Assembly: GCA_016871335.1 (NCBI GenBank)
Contig: VFZF01000010.1
Coordinates: forward strand, 81,226-145,225
DNA: 64,000 nucleotides
Reading direction: 5' to 3'
Source: Acidimicrobiia bacterium
Lineage (GTDB): Bacteria; Acidobacteriota; Vicinamibacteria; Vicinamibacterales; SCN-69-37
Both the position numbers and the translations under genes were made by a program. This document shows, in pieces, positions 32,945 through 41,221 of this stretch. Each line of letters opens with the position of its first letter. Position 1 is the first letter of the stretch. The notes under the pieces are model-generated. The model was not told the origin of the DNA. It searched no databases and saw nothing but the letters and a program-made list of their open reading frames with translations.

Positions 32945-33550
32945 TCAGTACTTTCTCATGACGCCGACCACCACGCCCTGCAATTGCACCATCGAGGGGT
33001 CCATGATCATCGGCTGCATGGCGGGATTGGCCGGTTGCAGACGCACGCGCCCGTTTTCCCGATAGAACTTCTTGAGGGTGACATCCAGCCCTCCCACAAG
33101 CGCGATGACCATCTCGCCGTTGTCCGCGGTCTTGCGGTCTTCGACGATGACGAAGTCGCCGTCGCGAATCTGCTCGTCGATCATCGAATCGCCCTTGACG
33201 CGCAGCACGTAGGTGTCGAGCCGGCCGACAAAGTCCTCGGGCACCGCGATGGTCTCGCTGCCCGCGATGGCCTCGATGGGCACACCGGCGGCCACGTACC
33301 CCAGCATCGGCAACTCCACCGCCCGCTGGCCCGTGCGCGCTGAAAGCAGCTCCACGGAACGGCTCCGGTTCCAGAGCCGCCGGATGAATCCCTTTTCTTC
33401 GAGATTGGTGAGATGCTTGTGCACCGTCGCCAGCGAAGAGAGACCAAAACGGCGGCCGATTTCCTCCAGACTTGGCGCGTAGCCGTGCTGCTGGATGAAC
33501 TCCTGAAGGTAGTCGAGAATCTCGCGTTGACGTTTGGTAAGGGGCTGCAC
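32945..33550 (-). CDS. lexA: LexA repressor
   Basis: This 201-residue SOS repressor has a winged-helix DNA-binding domain (LTKRQREILDYLQEFI, GRRFGLSSLATVHKHL) followed by an S24 autopeptidase. The cleavage site is Ala-Gly in GYVAAGVPIE, the catalytic Ser lies in KGDSMID and the Lys in DRKTADNGEMVIAL. The start is GTG 33550, with TAGAGT 6 nt upstream. Only 11 bp separate this start from that of the divergent kinase, so the promoters are interlocked. No LexA operator was recognised by consensus. Confidence 0.96.
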   Translation of the reverse strand: MQPLTKRQREILDYLQEFIQQHGYAPSLEEIGRRFGLSSLATVHKHLTNLEEKGFIRRLWNRSRSVELLSARTGQRAVELPMLGYVAAGVPIEAIAGSETIAVPEDFVGRLDTYVLRVKGDSMIDEQIRDGDFVIVEDRKTADNGEMVIALVGGLDVTLKKFYRENGRVRLQPANPAMQPMIMDPSMVQLQGVVVGVMRKY

Positions 33551-33556
33551 AAGGCG

Positions 33557-33562
33557 ACTCTA
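33557..33562 (-). promoter_or_regulatory. Candidate leaderless -10 box of lexA
   Basis: Minus-strand TAGAGT lies 6 nt before the lexA GTG. It overlaps the first base of the start codon of the divergent kinase. Confidence 0.45.
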
Positions 33563-34575
33563 TGCAAAGGGAAGGCGAAAGTCAACGCACCTGCGACGTC
33601 GTCGGCTTCGGCGAGAATTCGGTCGACCTGAGTGCCACGGTGGCCGGGCTGCCGGCACCGGACGGGAAGACGCCGCTCGAGTCGCTGGAGACGTTGCCGG
33701 GAGGACAAATCGCCACGGCGATGGTGGGATGCGCGCGCCTGGGGCTCTCGGCGCGCTACCTCGGCTCGTTCGGGACCGACGGCCGCGAGGCGGTGATCCG
33801 CGATGCGCTCGCGCACGAAGGGATCGACCTGTCCTGGTGCCGCATCGTTGACGCCCCAACGCGGACCGCGCTAATCCTCGTCGACACCGAGACGCACTCG
33901 CGCACCGTGTTGTGGCACCGGGACTCCGCGCTCTTGTGGGGCGACGAGTTGCCGGTGGCGGCGGTGCTCGGCGCGAAAGTGGTCCTGGTGGACGCCACCG
34001 AACCGGCCGCCTCCGCACGCATGGCCCGGGCGGCGCGCGCCGTCGATGTGCTCACGGTTGCGGACGTGGACGCGCAGGTGCCGGGGCTCGATGCACTCCT
34101 CGCCGAGGTCGATGTGCTCGTCGTCTCCGAATCGCTGGCAGGGGACATCAGGCACCTGCACCAAGAGTCCGCCGCCCGCATCGTTATCGCCACCCTCGGC
34201 CCCCACGGCGCCATCGCCTGGGATGGCCAGGCCGAACTGTATTCCCCCGGCTACGTGGTCCCCGTCACCGACACCACCGGGGCGGGGGACGCCTTCCGCG
34301 CCGGCCTCATCTGGGCGCTACTGGAACGGCGGACGGCGGACTGGGGACTGGGGACTGGGGACTGGAGACCATGGACCGCAGACTGCCTCGATGTCGCAAA
34401 CGCCGTCGCCGCCCTGAACTGCCGGGCCCGAGGCGCCCAAACAGGCCTGCCGACAGGGACGGACGTGCGGCGTTTTGTGACGCAAAGCCCCCAGCGCCGG
34501 TCTAAGGAGTCATGGGTACGGGAGCAGACGGTGTCTCCGTTGTCAGACGCTTCGGCGCGTGGGGATGGGGAGTGA
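33562..34575 (+). CDS. PfkB family carbohydrate (ribokinase-like) kinase
   Basis: This 337-residue sugar or nucleoside kinase has the N-terminal DVVGFGENSVDLSATV, the glycine pair region LPGGQIATAMVGCARLG, and PfkB signature 2 TDTTGAGDAFRAGL with the catalytic Asp. Substrate cannot be told from sequence. Residues ~256-274 (TADWGLGTGDWRPWTADC) are encoded by a short tandem repeat inserted within the final helical region. The long tail after VRRFVTQSP is unusual. The stop overlaps the sigma factor start (GTGA), hinting at co-transcription. Confidence 0.88.
   Translation: MQREGESQRTCDVVGFGENSVDLSATVAGLPAPDGKTPLESLETLPGGQIATAMVGCARLGLSARYLGSFGTDGREAVIRDALAHEGIDLSWCRIVDAPTRTALILVDTETHSRTVLWHRDSALLWGDELPVAAVLGAKVVLVDATEPAASARMARAARAVDVLTVADVDAQVPGLDALLAEVDVLVVSESLAGDIRHLHQESAARIVIATLGPHGAIAWDGQAELYSPGYVVPVTDTTGAGDAFRAGLIWALLERRTADWGLGTGDWRPWTADCLDVANAVAALNCRARGAQTGLPTGTDVRRFVTQSPQRRSKESWVREQTVSPLSDASARGDGE
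34329..34385 (+). repeat. In-frame GGGGACT-type tandem repeat inside the PfkB kinase gene
   Basis: Units of ACTGGGG (period 7) run about four times, then decay. They encode alternating Trp-Gly-Leu-Gly-Thr-Gly-Asp residues. Confidence 0.8.
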
Positions 34576-35135
34576 CCGACTCGAAGGTGACAGCCGACCT
34601 GTCGGCGCTTGACGACCTCGCCCTCGTGCGCTCGTTTGTGGATGGAGAACGCACGGCGTTCGACACCATCGTCGCCCGTCACCAGCGCGCGGTGTATCAG
34701 GTCTGTTATCGGTTCGTGCACAATCACGAGGACGCTGCGGACCTCACGCAGGATGTGTTTGTCCGCGCCTTCAAAGGCCTCAAGGCCTTCAGGGGCGATG
34801 CAAAACTCTCCACGTGGCTGCATCGGGTGGCGGTGAATGTCTGTCTGAATCGTACCGCACTGGTTCGGCCGGGGATTGAGCCGCTCGATCCGGCGCGTCA
34901 CGTGGACGACCGGTCCGAGGATGCCTTCGGGATGGTCGCCCGCGGCGAACGGGCCGCCGATGTCCGCCGGGCCATCGCGCAACTGCCGCCGAAACAGCGG
35001 GCCACCGTGATGTTGCGCGTGTATCAGGAACTCTCCCACGAGGCGATCGCAGAGATCCTCGGTGGCACGGTGGGAGCGGCAAAGGCGAACTTTTTCCACG
35101 CACTCGGTAATCTGAAACGGATGTTGGAGTCATGA
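34572..35135 (+). CDS. RNA polymerase sigma factor, ECF type (second copy)
   Basis: This 187-residue sigma factor has region 2 (HEDAADLTQDVFVRAFKGL) and region 4 (YQELSHEAIAEILGGTVGAAKANFFHAL). GTG 34572 overlaps the kinase stop; an upstream ATG at 34512 would add a poorly conserved 20-residue tail. Region 4 has GAAKANFFHA where many ECF factors have GTVKSRLXRA, a variation known in some groups. It overlaps its anti-sigma gene by 4 bp. Targets unknown. Confidence 0.9.
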   Translation: MTDSKVTADLSALDDLALVRSFVDGERTAFDTIVARHQRAVYQVCYRFVHNHEDAADLTQDVFVRAFKGLKAFRGDAKLSTWLHRVAVNVCLNRTALVRPGIEPLDPARHVDDRSEDAFGMVARGERAADVRRAIAQLPPKQRATVMLRVYQELSHEAIAEILGGTVGAAKANFFHALGNLKRMLES

Positions 35136-35695
35136 CGACCCATTTGACCGACGACGAACGTCTCGACGCGTTGGAGGGCACAGTGGATGCCGCCCGCAGC
35201 GCCCATCTGCACGACTGTGCGGCATGCCGGCGGGAGGTCGCGGACCTGCGGCAGGTGTGGGATGGCCTGATGGTGGATGCGCGCACCGAGGTGCCCGAGC
35301 CGCCGCCGATGTTCTGGGACCAGCTGCAGGTGCGGGTCGGCAGCGCGGTGGACACCCGCACGGCGGCCTGGTGGATGGGCGCGCGCGGCTGGATGAGTCT
35401 CGCCGCCGCCGCCGCCATGTTGCTGCTGGTCGTGTCGTGGGGCGCCCGGCAGCGCACACCGGTGGCCGATGTGGTGGTCAGTCAGGCAGATGCGGCGATC
35501 GAGACTGAAGCCATCGGGGACACAGCCCAGCAGTTTGTCTCCGATGTGCTGGCCTCACTCGAAGACGAGGCGGTGCACGAAGTGTTGCGCCCTGCGACCG
35601 GGGCGTTTGACGACGCGCTCGCGACGTTGAGTGCGAGTGAGCGCGAGGCATTTGCGCGGCTGTTGCAGGCGGAACTGACGGAAGGCAGTGAGTAG
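35132..35695 (+). CDS. Membrane anti-sigma factor with zinc motif
   Basis: This 187-residue protein has H25-x3-C29-x2-C32 (HLHDCAAC), the zf-HC2-type sigma-binding motif. One transmembrane helix lies near residues 88-104 (WMSLAAAAAMLLLVVSW). The periplasmic tail of ~80 residues is acidic and ends in a helix (LSASEREAFARLLQAEL). It is the regulator of the overlapping ECF sigma. The exported helical protein immediately downstream may be a periplasmic co-sensor. Confidence 0.88.
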   Translation: MTTHLTDDERLDALEGTVDAARSAHLHDCAACRREVADLRQVWDGLMVDARTEVPEPPPMFWDQLQVRVGSAVDTRTAAWWMGARGWMSLAAAAAMLLLVVSWGARQRTPVADVVVSQADAAIETEAIGDTAQQFVSDVLASLEDEAVHEVLRPATGAFDDALATLSASEREAFARLLQAELTEGSE

Positions 35696-35699
35696 AGAC

Positions 35700-36245
35700 A
35701 TGCGAGCCATGACGATCAAGACCATCATCACGTCGGCGGTGCTGGGAGTACTCCTGGCAGGCACCGTGGCGCAGGCGCAGGAGCCGCCGGCCCGGCAGGG
35801 TGGGCGGGGGCGCGCACAAACTGCACCGCCGAATCCTGCGCCCGGCGTGGGCCTGCAGGAACTCCAGGAAATGTTTGACGCATTTGTGCTGGTGCAGGCC
35901 CAACGTGTCCTGCAACTGCCCAACGAGCAGTACCAGCGGTTCTTCATGCGCATGAATCGCCTGCAGGACCTGCGCCGCCAGCACCTGCGTCAGCGGATGC
36001 GCATGCTCAACGACCTCCGCCGGTCGTTTGCCGACCCAGGGACCGATGATGCCGCATTGACCGCGGCACTCAAGGCGCTCGATGACGCGCAGGGTAAGTT
36101 TGACCAGGAGCTGCGGACGGTGCGCGGTGCGGTCGACGAGGCCCTGACTGTTCGGCAACGGGTACGGTTCCGGCTCTTCGAGGAGGAAATGGAACGACAG
36201 AAGATCGAATTCCTGACACGCGCGAGGCAAGCCGGGCGGGAGTAG
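35700..36245 (+). CDS. Exported helical protein, Spy/CpxP or LTXXQ-like
   Basis: The protein has 181 residues from ATG 35700; a GTG at 35688 would overlap the anti-sigma stop. A signal peptide (IITSAVLGVLLAGTVAQA) precedes a Pro/Gly-rich spacer and long amphipathic helices rich in Gln, Arg and Leu (RLQDLRRQHLRQRMRMLNDL). This resembles periplasmic heavy-metal or envelope-stress sensor proteins of the Spy/CpxP class, often encoded beside ECF sigma/anti-sigma pairs. No metal motif is evident. Assignment by pattern, not by clear homology. Confidence 0.65.
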   Translation: MRAMTIKTIITSAVLGVLLAGTVAQAQEPPARQGGRGRAQTAPPNPAPGVGLQELQEMFDAFVLVQAQRVLQLPNEQYQRFFMRMNRLQDLRRQHLRQRMRMLNDLRRSFADPGTDDAALTAALKALDDAQGKFDQELRTVRGAVDEALTVRQRVRFRLFEEEMERQKIEFLTRARQAGRE

Positions 36246-36248
36246 AAT
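36243..36248 (+). promoter_or_regulatory. Candidate leaderless -10 box
   Basis: TAGAAT lies 7 nt before ATG 36256 of the next gene, immediately after the stop of the upstream gene. Confidence 0.45.
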
Positions 36249-36255
36249 CGGGGGT

Positions 36256-36861
36256 ATGCCCCTTCGCCTTCGAGTCTGGGTGCTGTCGGCGCTGGTGGCC
36301 GGCAGCGTGGTTGCGGTGTCCGCAGCCCAGGCGCCGTCTCGTGCCGAAGCCGATCGCATGGCGAAGAAGGTGGACGCGATCATGCAGCGATCCATCGCAC
36401 CCCCGCAAAAACCCACCCCCTTGCGGACGTCGTTCACCGAGCAGGAACTCAATGCCTATCTGATCCACCACGGGGGCGACCAGTTCCCGACCGGCGTGAA
36501 GTTTGTACGGGTGATGATGCCGGCCGACGGCAAACTCGAGACCCGATCGCTGGTTGACCTCGATGCCGTGCGCACCTCAGAAAAGCGGGGCTGGAGGGAT
36601 CCACTGGCGTATGTGACCGGATCACTCGAAGTTGTGATGAGTGGGGGCTTCACCGGCGCCGACGGCAAGGGCGTCTATCGCTTTGGGTCCGCGTCGGTTG
36701 GCGGTGTGCCGATCCCCCGCGCGGTGCTGCAGGAACTGCTGGCGTTCTACACGCGGTCCGAGGACTTTCCCAAGGGCATCACGCTCGACGAGCCGTTCGA
36801 ATTGCCTGCGGCCATTCGCGAAGTCCATGTGCGCCGCGGCGCCGCCACCGTCGTCCAATAG
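36256..36861 (+). CDS. Exported protein of unknown function
   Basis: This 201-residue protein has a clear signal sequence (VWVLSALVAGSVVAVSAAQA). The mature part includes SFTEQELNAYLIHHGGDQ, a long beta-type middle and GVPIPRAVLQELLAFYTRS. The pattern of an N-terminal ELNAYL helix with later PIPRAVL is seen in secreted lipid-binding-like domains, but I do not recognise a named family. It is likely transcribed from its own leaderless promoter (TAGAAT, 7 nt). recG follows after 6 bp. Confidence 0.65.
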   Translation: MPLRLRVWVLSALVAGSVVAVSAAQAPSRAEADRMAKKVDAIMQRSIAPPQKPTPLRTSFTEQELNAYLIHHGGDQFPTGVKFVRVMMPADGKLETRSLVDLDAVRTSEKRGWRDPLAYVTGSLEVVMSGGFTGADGKGVYRFGSASVGGVPIPRAVLQELLAFYTRSEDFPKGITLDEPFELPAAIREVHVRRGAATVVQ

Positions 36862-36867
36862 CCGCCC

Positions 36868-38985
36868 GTGTTGTCGCAGCCGCTCCAATTCATCAAAGGG
36901 GTTGGACCCAGACGTGCGGCGGAGTTCGCGCGCGTGGGGGTGGGCACCGTGGAGGACCTGCTCCTGCGGTTCCCGCGACGCTACGAGAACCGCGCCGGCC
37001 TGACACCCATCGCATCGCTGCGTCCCGGACAGACCGCCACGGTCGTCGGCGAAGTGTTGTCGTCCGGCGTGCGCACCACCAGGCGCCCGGGCTTCCGGTT
37101 GTTTGAAGTGGTCGTACGCGACAGCAGCGGCGCCATTCGCGCGGTGTTCCCGAACCAGGCGTTTCTGAAGGACGTGTTTCGGCCCCACCAACAGGTTGTG
37201 TTGTACGGCCTTCTCGAATACCGAAGCGGTGGCCTCCAGTTCACCAACGCGGAATATGAAATCGTCCGCGGCGAGGTAGTCGACGATGCGTGGGCGGATG
37301 ACGTGACGGTGCACACCGGCCGCATCGTGCCGATCTACGAAAAGATCGGCGCGGTCACTACGCGGATGCAGCGGTCGCTCATCTATCAATTACTGGGAGA
37401 GTTGAAGGATCCAGGTGGCGTGGGTGGCGTGGGTGGTGTCTTCGACCCTGTGCCTGCTGAAGTGCGACGGGGAATGCCCACACGTCTCGAAGCCGTGCGT
37501 GCGGTGCACTTTCCGACAGCCGGCACGGACGTCGACGCCCTGAATGCGTGCGCGACCGATGCCCACCGGCGATTGATTTTCGAGGAGTTCTTCCTGTTTC
37601 AGGCCGGCCTGGTGTTGCGCAAACGCCGTCAGGCAGAAGAGAAGAAGGCGCGGCCGGTCGTGGTGGATGACCGGGTGCGTGACGCGGCGCGCAAGGTGCT
37701 GCCGTTCAAGCTCACCGACGGCCAGAAGGTCGCGCTGCGGGAAATCGTCACGGACATGCAGCGCCCCGAGCCCATGCATCGATTGTTGCAAGGCGATGTC
37801 GGCGCCGGCAAGACCATCGTCGCGTTGCTGGCAGCGATTGTCGCGATGGAAAACGGGCAGCAGGTCGCGTTCATGGCGCCGACCGAAATCCTCGCAGACC
37901 AGCACTACCTGACAATTCGACGACTGCTTGATCGATCGCGATTTCGCGTGGCGTCGCTGACCGGCAGTCTGACGGCTGCGAAGAAGCGTGCCGCGCTGGC
38001 GGAGATTGCGAGCGGCACGACGCACCTGGTGGTCGGGACGCACGCGCTCGTTGAGGGCGCGGTGGAGTTCCGTGAACTCGGCCTGGTCATCATCGACGAA
38101 CAACACCGCTTTGGCGTGTTGCAGCGGGCGACGTTGCGCGAGAAGGGGCAGAAACCGGACGTGTTGGTGATGACCGCGACGCCGATTCCCCGCACGTTGG
38201 CACTGACGGCGTTTGGTGACCTTGACGTCTCGGTGATTCGAGGTCTGCCGCCAGGCCGCCAGCCCATCAAGACGCTCGCCAAACCCGAGACGCGTCGGGA
38301 CGAGGTGTACACACTCGTGCGTCAGGAATTGGAGCAGGGCCGTCAGGCGTATGTGATCTACCCGCTGGTGGACGAGTCGGAGAAGGTGGACCTCAAAGCG
38401 GCCACCGCGATGTTCGGCACACTTCAGCAGGACGTCTTTCCGGAGTATCGCGTCGCGCTGTTGCACGGGCGGATGAAGGCCGACGAGAAGGAGCAGGTGA
38501 TGGCCGCGTTCGCGCGCGGGGACGTGCACGTGCTTGCGGCGACAACGGTTGTCGAGGTCGGCGTGGACGTCGCAAACGCCACGGTCATGTTGATCGAACA
38601 CGCGGAGCGGTTCGGCCTCTCGCAGCTGCATCAGCTGCGTGGGCGCGTGGGACGCGGCGCACATCGCTCCACCTGCATTCTGCTGTATCAATATCCGGTG
38701 ACAGAGCAGGGCAAGGCGCGTATTGATGCCCTGACCCAGACGACCGACGGCTTCGTGATTGCCGAACGGGACCTGGAGATTCGTGGACCCGGCGACTTCT
38801 TCGGGACGCGACAGTCGGGCCTGCCGACCCTGCGCGTCGGCGACCTCGTCCGTGACCACGTGCTGCTGGAGGATGCGCGACGTGCCGCCGTCTCGTGGCT
38901 CGACGACGCGTCCCGCGCGCGTCCGCTGGTCGAGTACCTGTCGGCGCATTGGGCCGAGCGGTTCGGTCTGGTGGGAGTCGGGTAG
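36868..38985 (+). CDS. recG: ATP-dependent DNA helicase RecG
   Basis: This 705-residue branch-migration helicase reverses stalled replication forks. The wedge/OB domain spans ~1-170. The helicase core has Walker A LLQGDVGAGKTIVALLA near residue 309, the DEQH box IIDEQHRFGV near 409 and the C-terminal TRG-type segment (FFGTRQSGLPTLRVGDL). The start is GTG 36868. Residues ~180-191 (DPGGVGGVGGVFDP) are a glycine-valine insertion encoded by a tandem repeat. rsmD overlaps its stop codon by one base. Confidence 0.96.
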   Translation: MLSQPLQFIKGVGPRRAAEFARVGVGTVEDLLLRFPRRYENRAGLTPIASLRPGQTATVVGEVLSSGVRTTRRPGFRLFEVVVRDSSGAIRAVFPNQAFLKDVFRPHQQVVLYGLLEYRSGGLQFTNAEYEIVRGEVVDDAWADDVTVHTGRIVPIYEKIGAVTTRMQRSLIYQLLGELKDPGGVGGVGGVFDPVPAEVRRGMPTRLEAVRAVHFPTAGTDVDALNACATDAHRRLIFEEFFLFQAGLVLRKRRQAEEKKARPVVVDDRVRDAARKVLPFKLTDGQKVALREIVTDMQRPEPMHRLLQGDVGAGKTIVALLAAIVAMENGQQVAFMAPTEILADQHYLTIRRLLDRSRFRVASLTGSLTAAKKRAALAEIASGTTHLVVGTHALVEGAVEFRELGLVIIDEQHRFGVLQRATLREKGQKPDVLVMTATPIPRTLALTAFGDLDVSVIRGLPPGRQPIKTLAKPETRRDEVYTLVRQELEQGRQAYVIYPLVDESEKVDLKAATAMFGTLQQDVFPEYRVALLHGRMKADEKEQVMAAFARGDVHVLAATTVVEVGVDVANATVMLIEHAERFGLSQLHQLRGRVGRGAHRSTCILLYQYPVTEQGKARIDALTQTTDGFVIAERDLEIRGPGDFFGTRQSGLPTLRVGDLVRDHVLLEDARRAAVSWLDDASRARPLVEYLSAHWAERFGLVGVG
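37405..37440 (+). repeat. In-frame GGTGGCGTG tandem repeat inside recG
   Basis: Three copies of a 9-bp unit encode a Gly-Gly-Val run between the wedge and helicase domains. It probably adds a flexible linker. Confidence 0.75.
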
Positions 38986-39509
38986 TGCGTGTCATCGCCG
39001 GACAACTGAAGGGACGCCGGCTGATGGGCCCTGAAAACGACGATGTGCGACCGACCTCGGACCGGTTGCGCGAAACGCTCTTCAACGTGTTGGGCCCGTC
39101 CATCAGCGGCGCGCGTGTGCTGGACGCGTTCGGAGGCACGGCCGCAGTCGCGATTGAAGCGCTGAGCCGCGGCGCGGTATCAGCGACCGTGTACGAAAAG
39201 GCCCCGAAGGCGGCGAAGGTCGCGCAGGCCAACATCGATCACTGTGGCGTCGCCGACCGGTGTACGCTCATCCGGAGTGATTTCGTGCAGTCCACTGGCA
39301 CCGGTGCATTCGATCTGGTCTTTGTCGACCCGCCCTACGACATGACCGGCCTCGACGAGGCTCTGGCGGTCGCGGCAAGCCATCTGGCGGCTGATGGGCG
39401 CCTGATCTTCGAGCATCGGCGGTCCCGCCCGTCGCCGGAAGTGATTGGAGACCGTACACGAGTTCGTGTGCTCGAAGCGGGGGATAGCGCGTTATCCTTC
39501 TACCTGTAG
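38985..39509 (+). CDS. rsmD: 16S rRNA (guanine966-N2)-methyltransferase
   Basis: This 174-residue SAM enzyme starts RVIAGQLKGRRL, the family signature, and has PTSDRLRETLFNVL. The catalytic motif is DLVFVDPPYD. Motif I reads VLDAFGGTAAVAIEALSRG, in which the usual GSG is replaced by GGTA. GTG 38985 shares its first base with the recG stop. coaD follows after 2 bp, a very common rsmD-coaD pairing. Confidence 0.94.
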   Translation: MRVIAGQLKGRRLMGPENDDVRPTSDRLRETLFNVLGPSISGARVLDAFGGTAAVAIEALSRGAVSATVYEKAPKAAKVAQANIDHCGVADRCTLIRSDFVQSTGTGAFDLVFVDPPYDMTGLDEALAVAASHLAADGRLIFEHRRSRPSPEVIGDRTRVRVLEAGDSALSFYL

Positions 39510-39511
39510 CC

Positions 39512-40012
39512 ATGTCCCAGTCACGGATCGCGCTGTTCCCAGGCTCATTCGACCCGATCACCGAGGGCCACCTCGATTTGATCCGGCGCGCGGCGCGCCT
39601 CTTTGACCGGGTCGTCGTCACCGTACTGGTCAATCCCGCCAAGCAGTCGCTGTTCACGGTCGATGAACGTGTGGACATGATTCGCGAGGCGTGCGCCGGC
39701 AACAGCGGTGCCGGGCAGATCGACGTGGATGCGTTTGGCGGACTGCTTGTGGACTATGCGCACCGTGCCGGCGCCGTGGCCATCGTCCGGGGGCTGCGCA
39801 GCTCAACCGATTTCGAGTACGAGCAGCCGATGATGGCCATGAATGCGCATCTGGCACCCGGCATCGAGTCCGTGTGTCTGCTCGCGTCCGCGCGCCGCGC
39901 ACACATCAGCTCCCGATTGGTGAAGGAAGTTGCCTCGCTGGGGGGAACGGTGACCGGCATGGTACCACCCGCTGTGGAAGCCCGCCTGCTGGCGCGCGTC
40001 AGAAAGGGATAA
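39512..40012 (+). CDS. coaD: Phosphopantetheine adenylyltransferase
   Basis: This 166-residue enzyme of coenzyme A synthesis transfers AMP to 4'-phosphopantetheine. The nucleotidyltransferase signature FPGSFDPITEGHLDLIRRA is at the N-terminus, followed by VRGLRSSTDFEYE and ISSRLVKEVASLGG. Length is typical. It belongs to the recG-rsmD-coaD run. Confidence 0.97.
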   Translation: MSQSRIALFPGSFDPITEGHLDLIRRAARLFDRVVVTVLVNPAKQSLFTVDERVDMIREACAGNSGAGQIDVDAFGGLLVDYAHRAGAVAIVRGLRSSTDFEYEQPMMAMNAHLAPGIESVCLLASARRAHISSRLVKEVASLGGTVTGMVPPAVEARLLARVRKG

Positions 40013-40022
40013 CGGACAAGGC

Positions 40023-41219
40023 ATGGATTCCAGTCGGCTGGCAGAGCGGATGCGGCACATCGGTGCGTCGCCGACGATGAAGGGGACGACCGCCGCTGAG
40101 AAGTTGCGCCGCGAAGGCGTGGATGTGGTAGACCTTGGGGCCGGGGAGCCGGACTTTCCGACGCCGCCCCACGTCTGCGCGGCCGCACATGCCGCGATCG
40201 ACGCCGGGCAGACGAAGTACACGTCGAACGTCGGCATCCTCGAACTGCGCCAAGCCGTCGCGGCGCGGTATCTGCTCGACTACGGAGTCACCTACGCGCC
40301 CGACGAAGTCGTGATTTGTGCGGGCGGCAAACAGGCCCTGTTCCACGCAGCGCTGGGGTTATTTGGTCCCGGCGACGAAGTCATCACCCACATCCCGGGC
40401 TGGCCGACGATCGTCGAACAGATCAAACTCGCCGGCGCCACCCCTGTGGTGGTGACGACGCATGCGGAGACCGGCTTTGTGCCGAGGGCACACGGACTGC
40501 TTGCGGCCACGACCGCACGCACCCGCGGCCTCGTCATCAACAGCCCCGGCAATCCGACCGGTGCGTTGTTGAGCGAAGCCGACGCGCGCATCCTGGCCAA
40601 GGAGGCCGCGGCCAACGGCTGGTGGATCGTGATGGACCTCTGCTACGAACGCCTGACCTACAACAACGTTCCCCACAATCTGCCCGGCATCGTTGCAGAA
40701 GTGATGCGCGATCGGCTGGTGCTGGCCGGCTCCACGTCAAAGGCGTATGCGATGACCGGGTGGCGCCTCGGCTGGGCCGTCGGCCCGAAGCCCTTCGCCC
40801 AGGCCGCGAATGCACTGCAGAGTCATTCGACGTCCAACGCAAGCTCCATCACCCAGCATGCCGCCCTCGCCGCGCTCACCGGGCCGCAGCAATGTGTGAC
40901 CGACATGCTGAACGAATATCAGCAGCGTCGCGATCAGGTGCTCGAGTGGTTGAAGGAAGAACCCCGCCTGCGCGCCGTCGTGCCGCAGGGCGCGTTCTAC
41001 GTCTTCCCGGACATCAGCGATTTCCTGTCGCCGGACGGTTTCCGCACGTCGCTGGACTTCTGCGACGCGTTGCTCGCCGAGGAGTGTGTCGTCACCACGC
41101 CCGGCGAAGCCTTTGACGCGCCGGGGTTCATGCGCCTCTCTTACGCGACCTCCCTCGAACGGCTGCGTGAAGGTGTGACGCGACTCATCCGCTTCGCGCG
41201 CAAACACGCGCCGAAATAG
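40023..41219 (+). CDS. Class I/II aminotransferase (aspartate/aromatic type)
   Basis: This 398-residue PLP enzyme has the Schiff-base lysine in AGSTSKAYAMTGWRLGW near residue 237, the INSPGNPTGALL motif, and the C-terminal arginine in FMRLSYATS. It is closest in pattern to family I-gamma aspartate aminotransferases (AspC/AAT) that may also accept aromatic or prephenate-type substrates. That would complement the trp/tyr operon, but the specificity cannot be read from sequence. A glycolate oxidase-type gene follows after 2 bp. Confidence 0.9.
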   Translation: MDSSRLAERMRHIGASPTMKGTTAAEKLRREGVDVVDLGAGEPDFPTPPHVCAAAHAAIDAGQTKYTSNVGILELRQAVAARYLLDYGVTYAPDEVVICAGGKQALFHAALGLFGPGDEVITHIPGWPTIVEQIKLAGATPVVVTTHAETGFVPRAHGLLAATTARTRGLVINSPGNPTGALLSEADARILAKEAAANGWWIVMDLCYERLTYNNVPHNLPGIVAEVMRDRLVLAGSTSKAYAMTGWRLGWAVGPKPFAQAANALQSHSTSNASSITQHAALAALTGPQQCVTDMLNEYQQRRDQVLEWLKEEPRLRAVVPQGAFYVFPDISDFLSPDGFRTSLDFCDALLAEECVVTTPGEAFDAPGFMRLSYATSLERLREGVTRLIRFARKHAPK

Positions 41220-41221
41220 TC

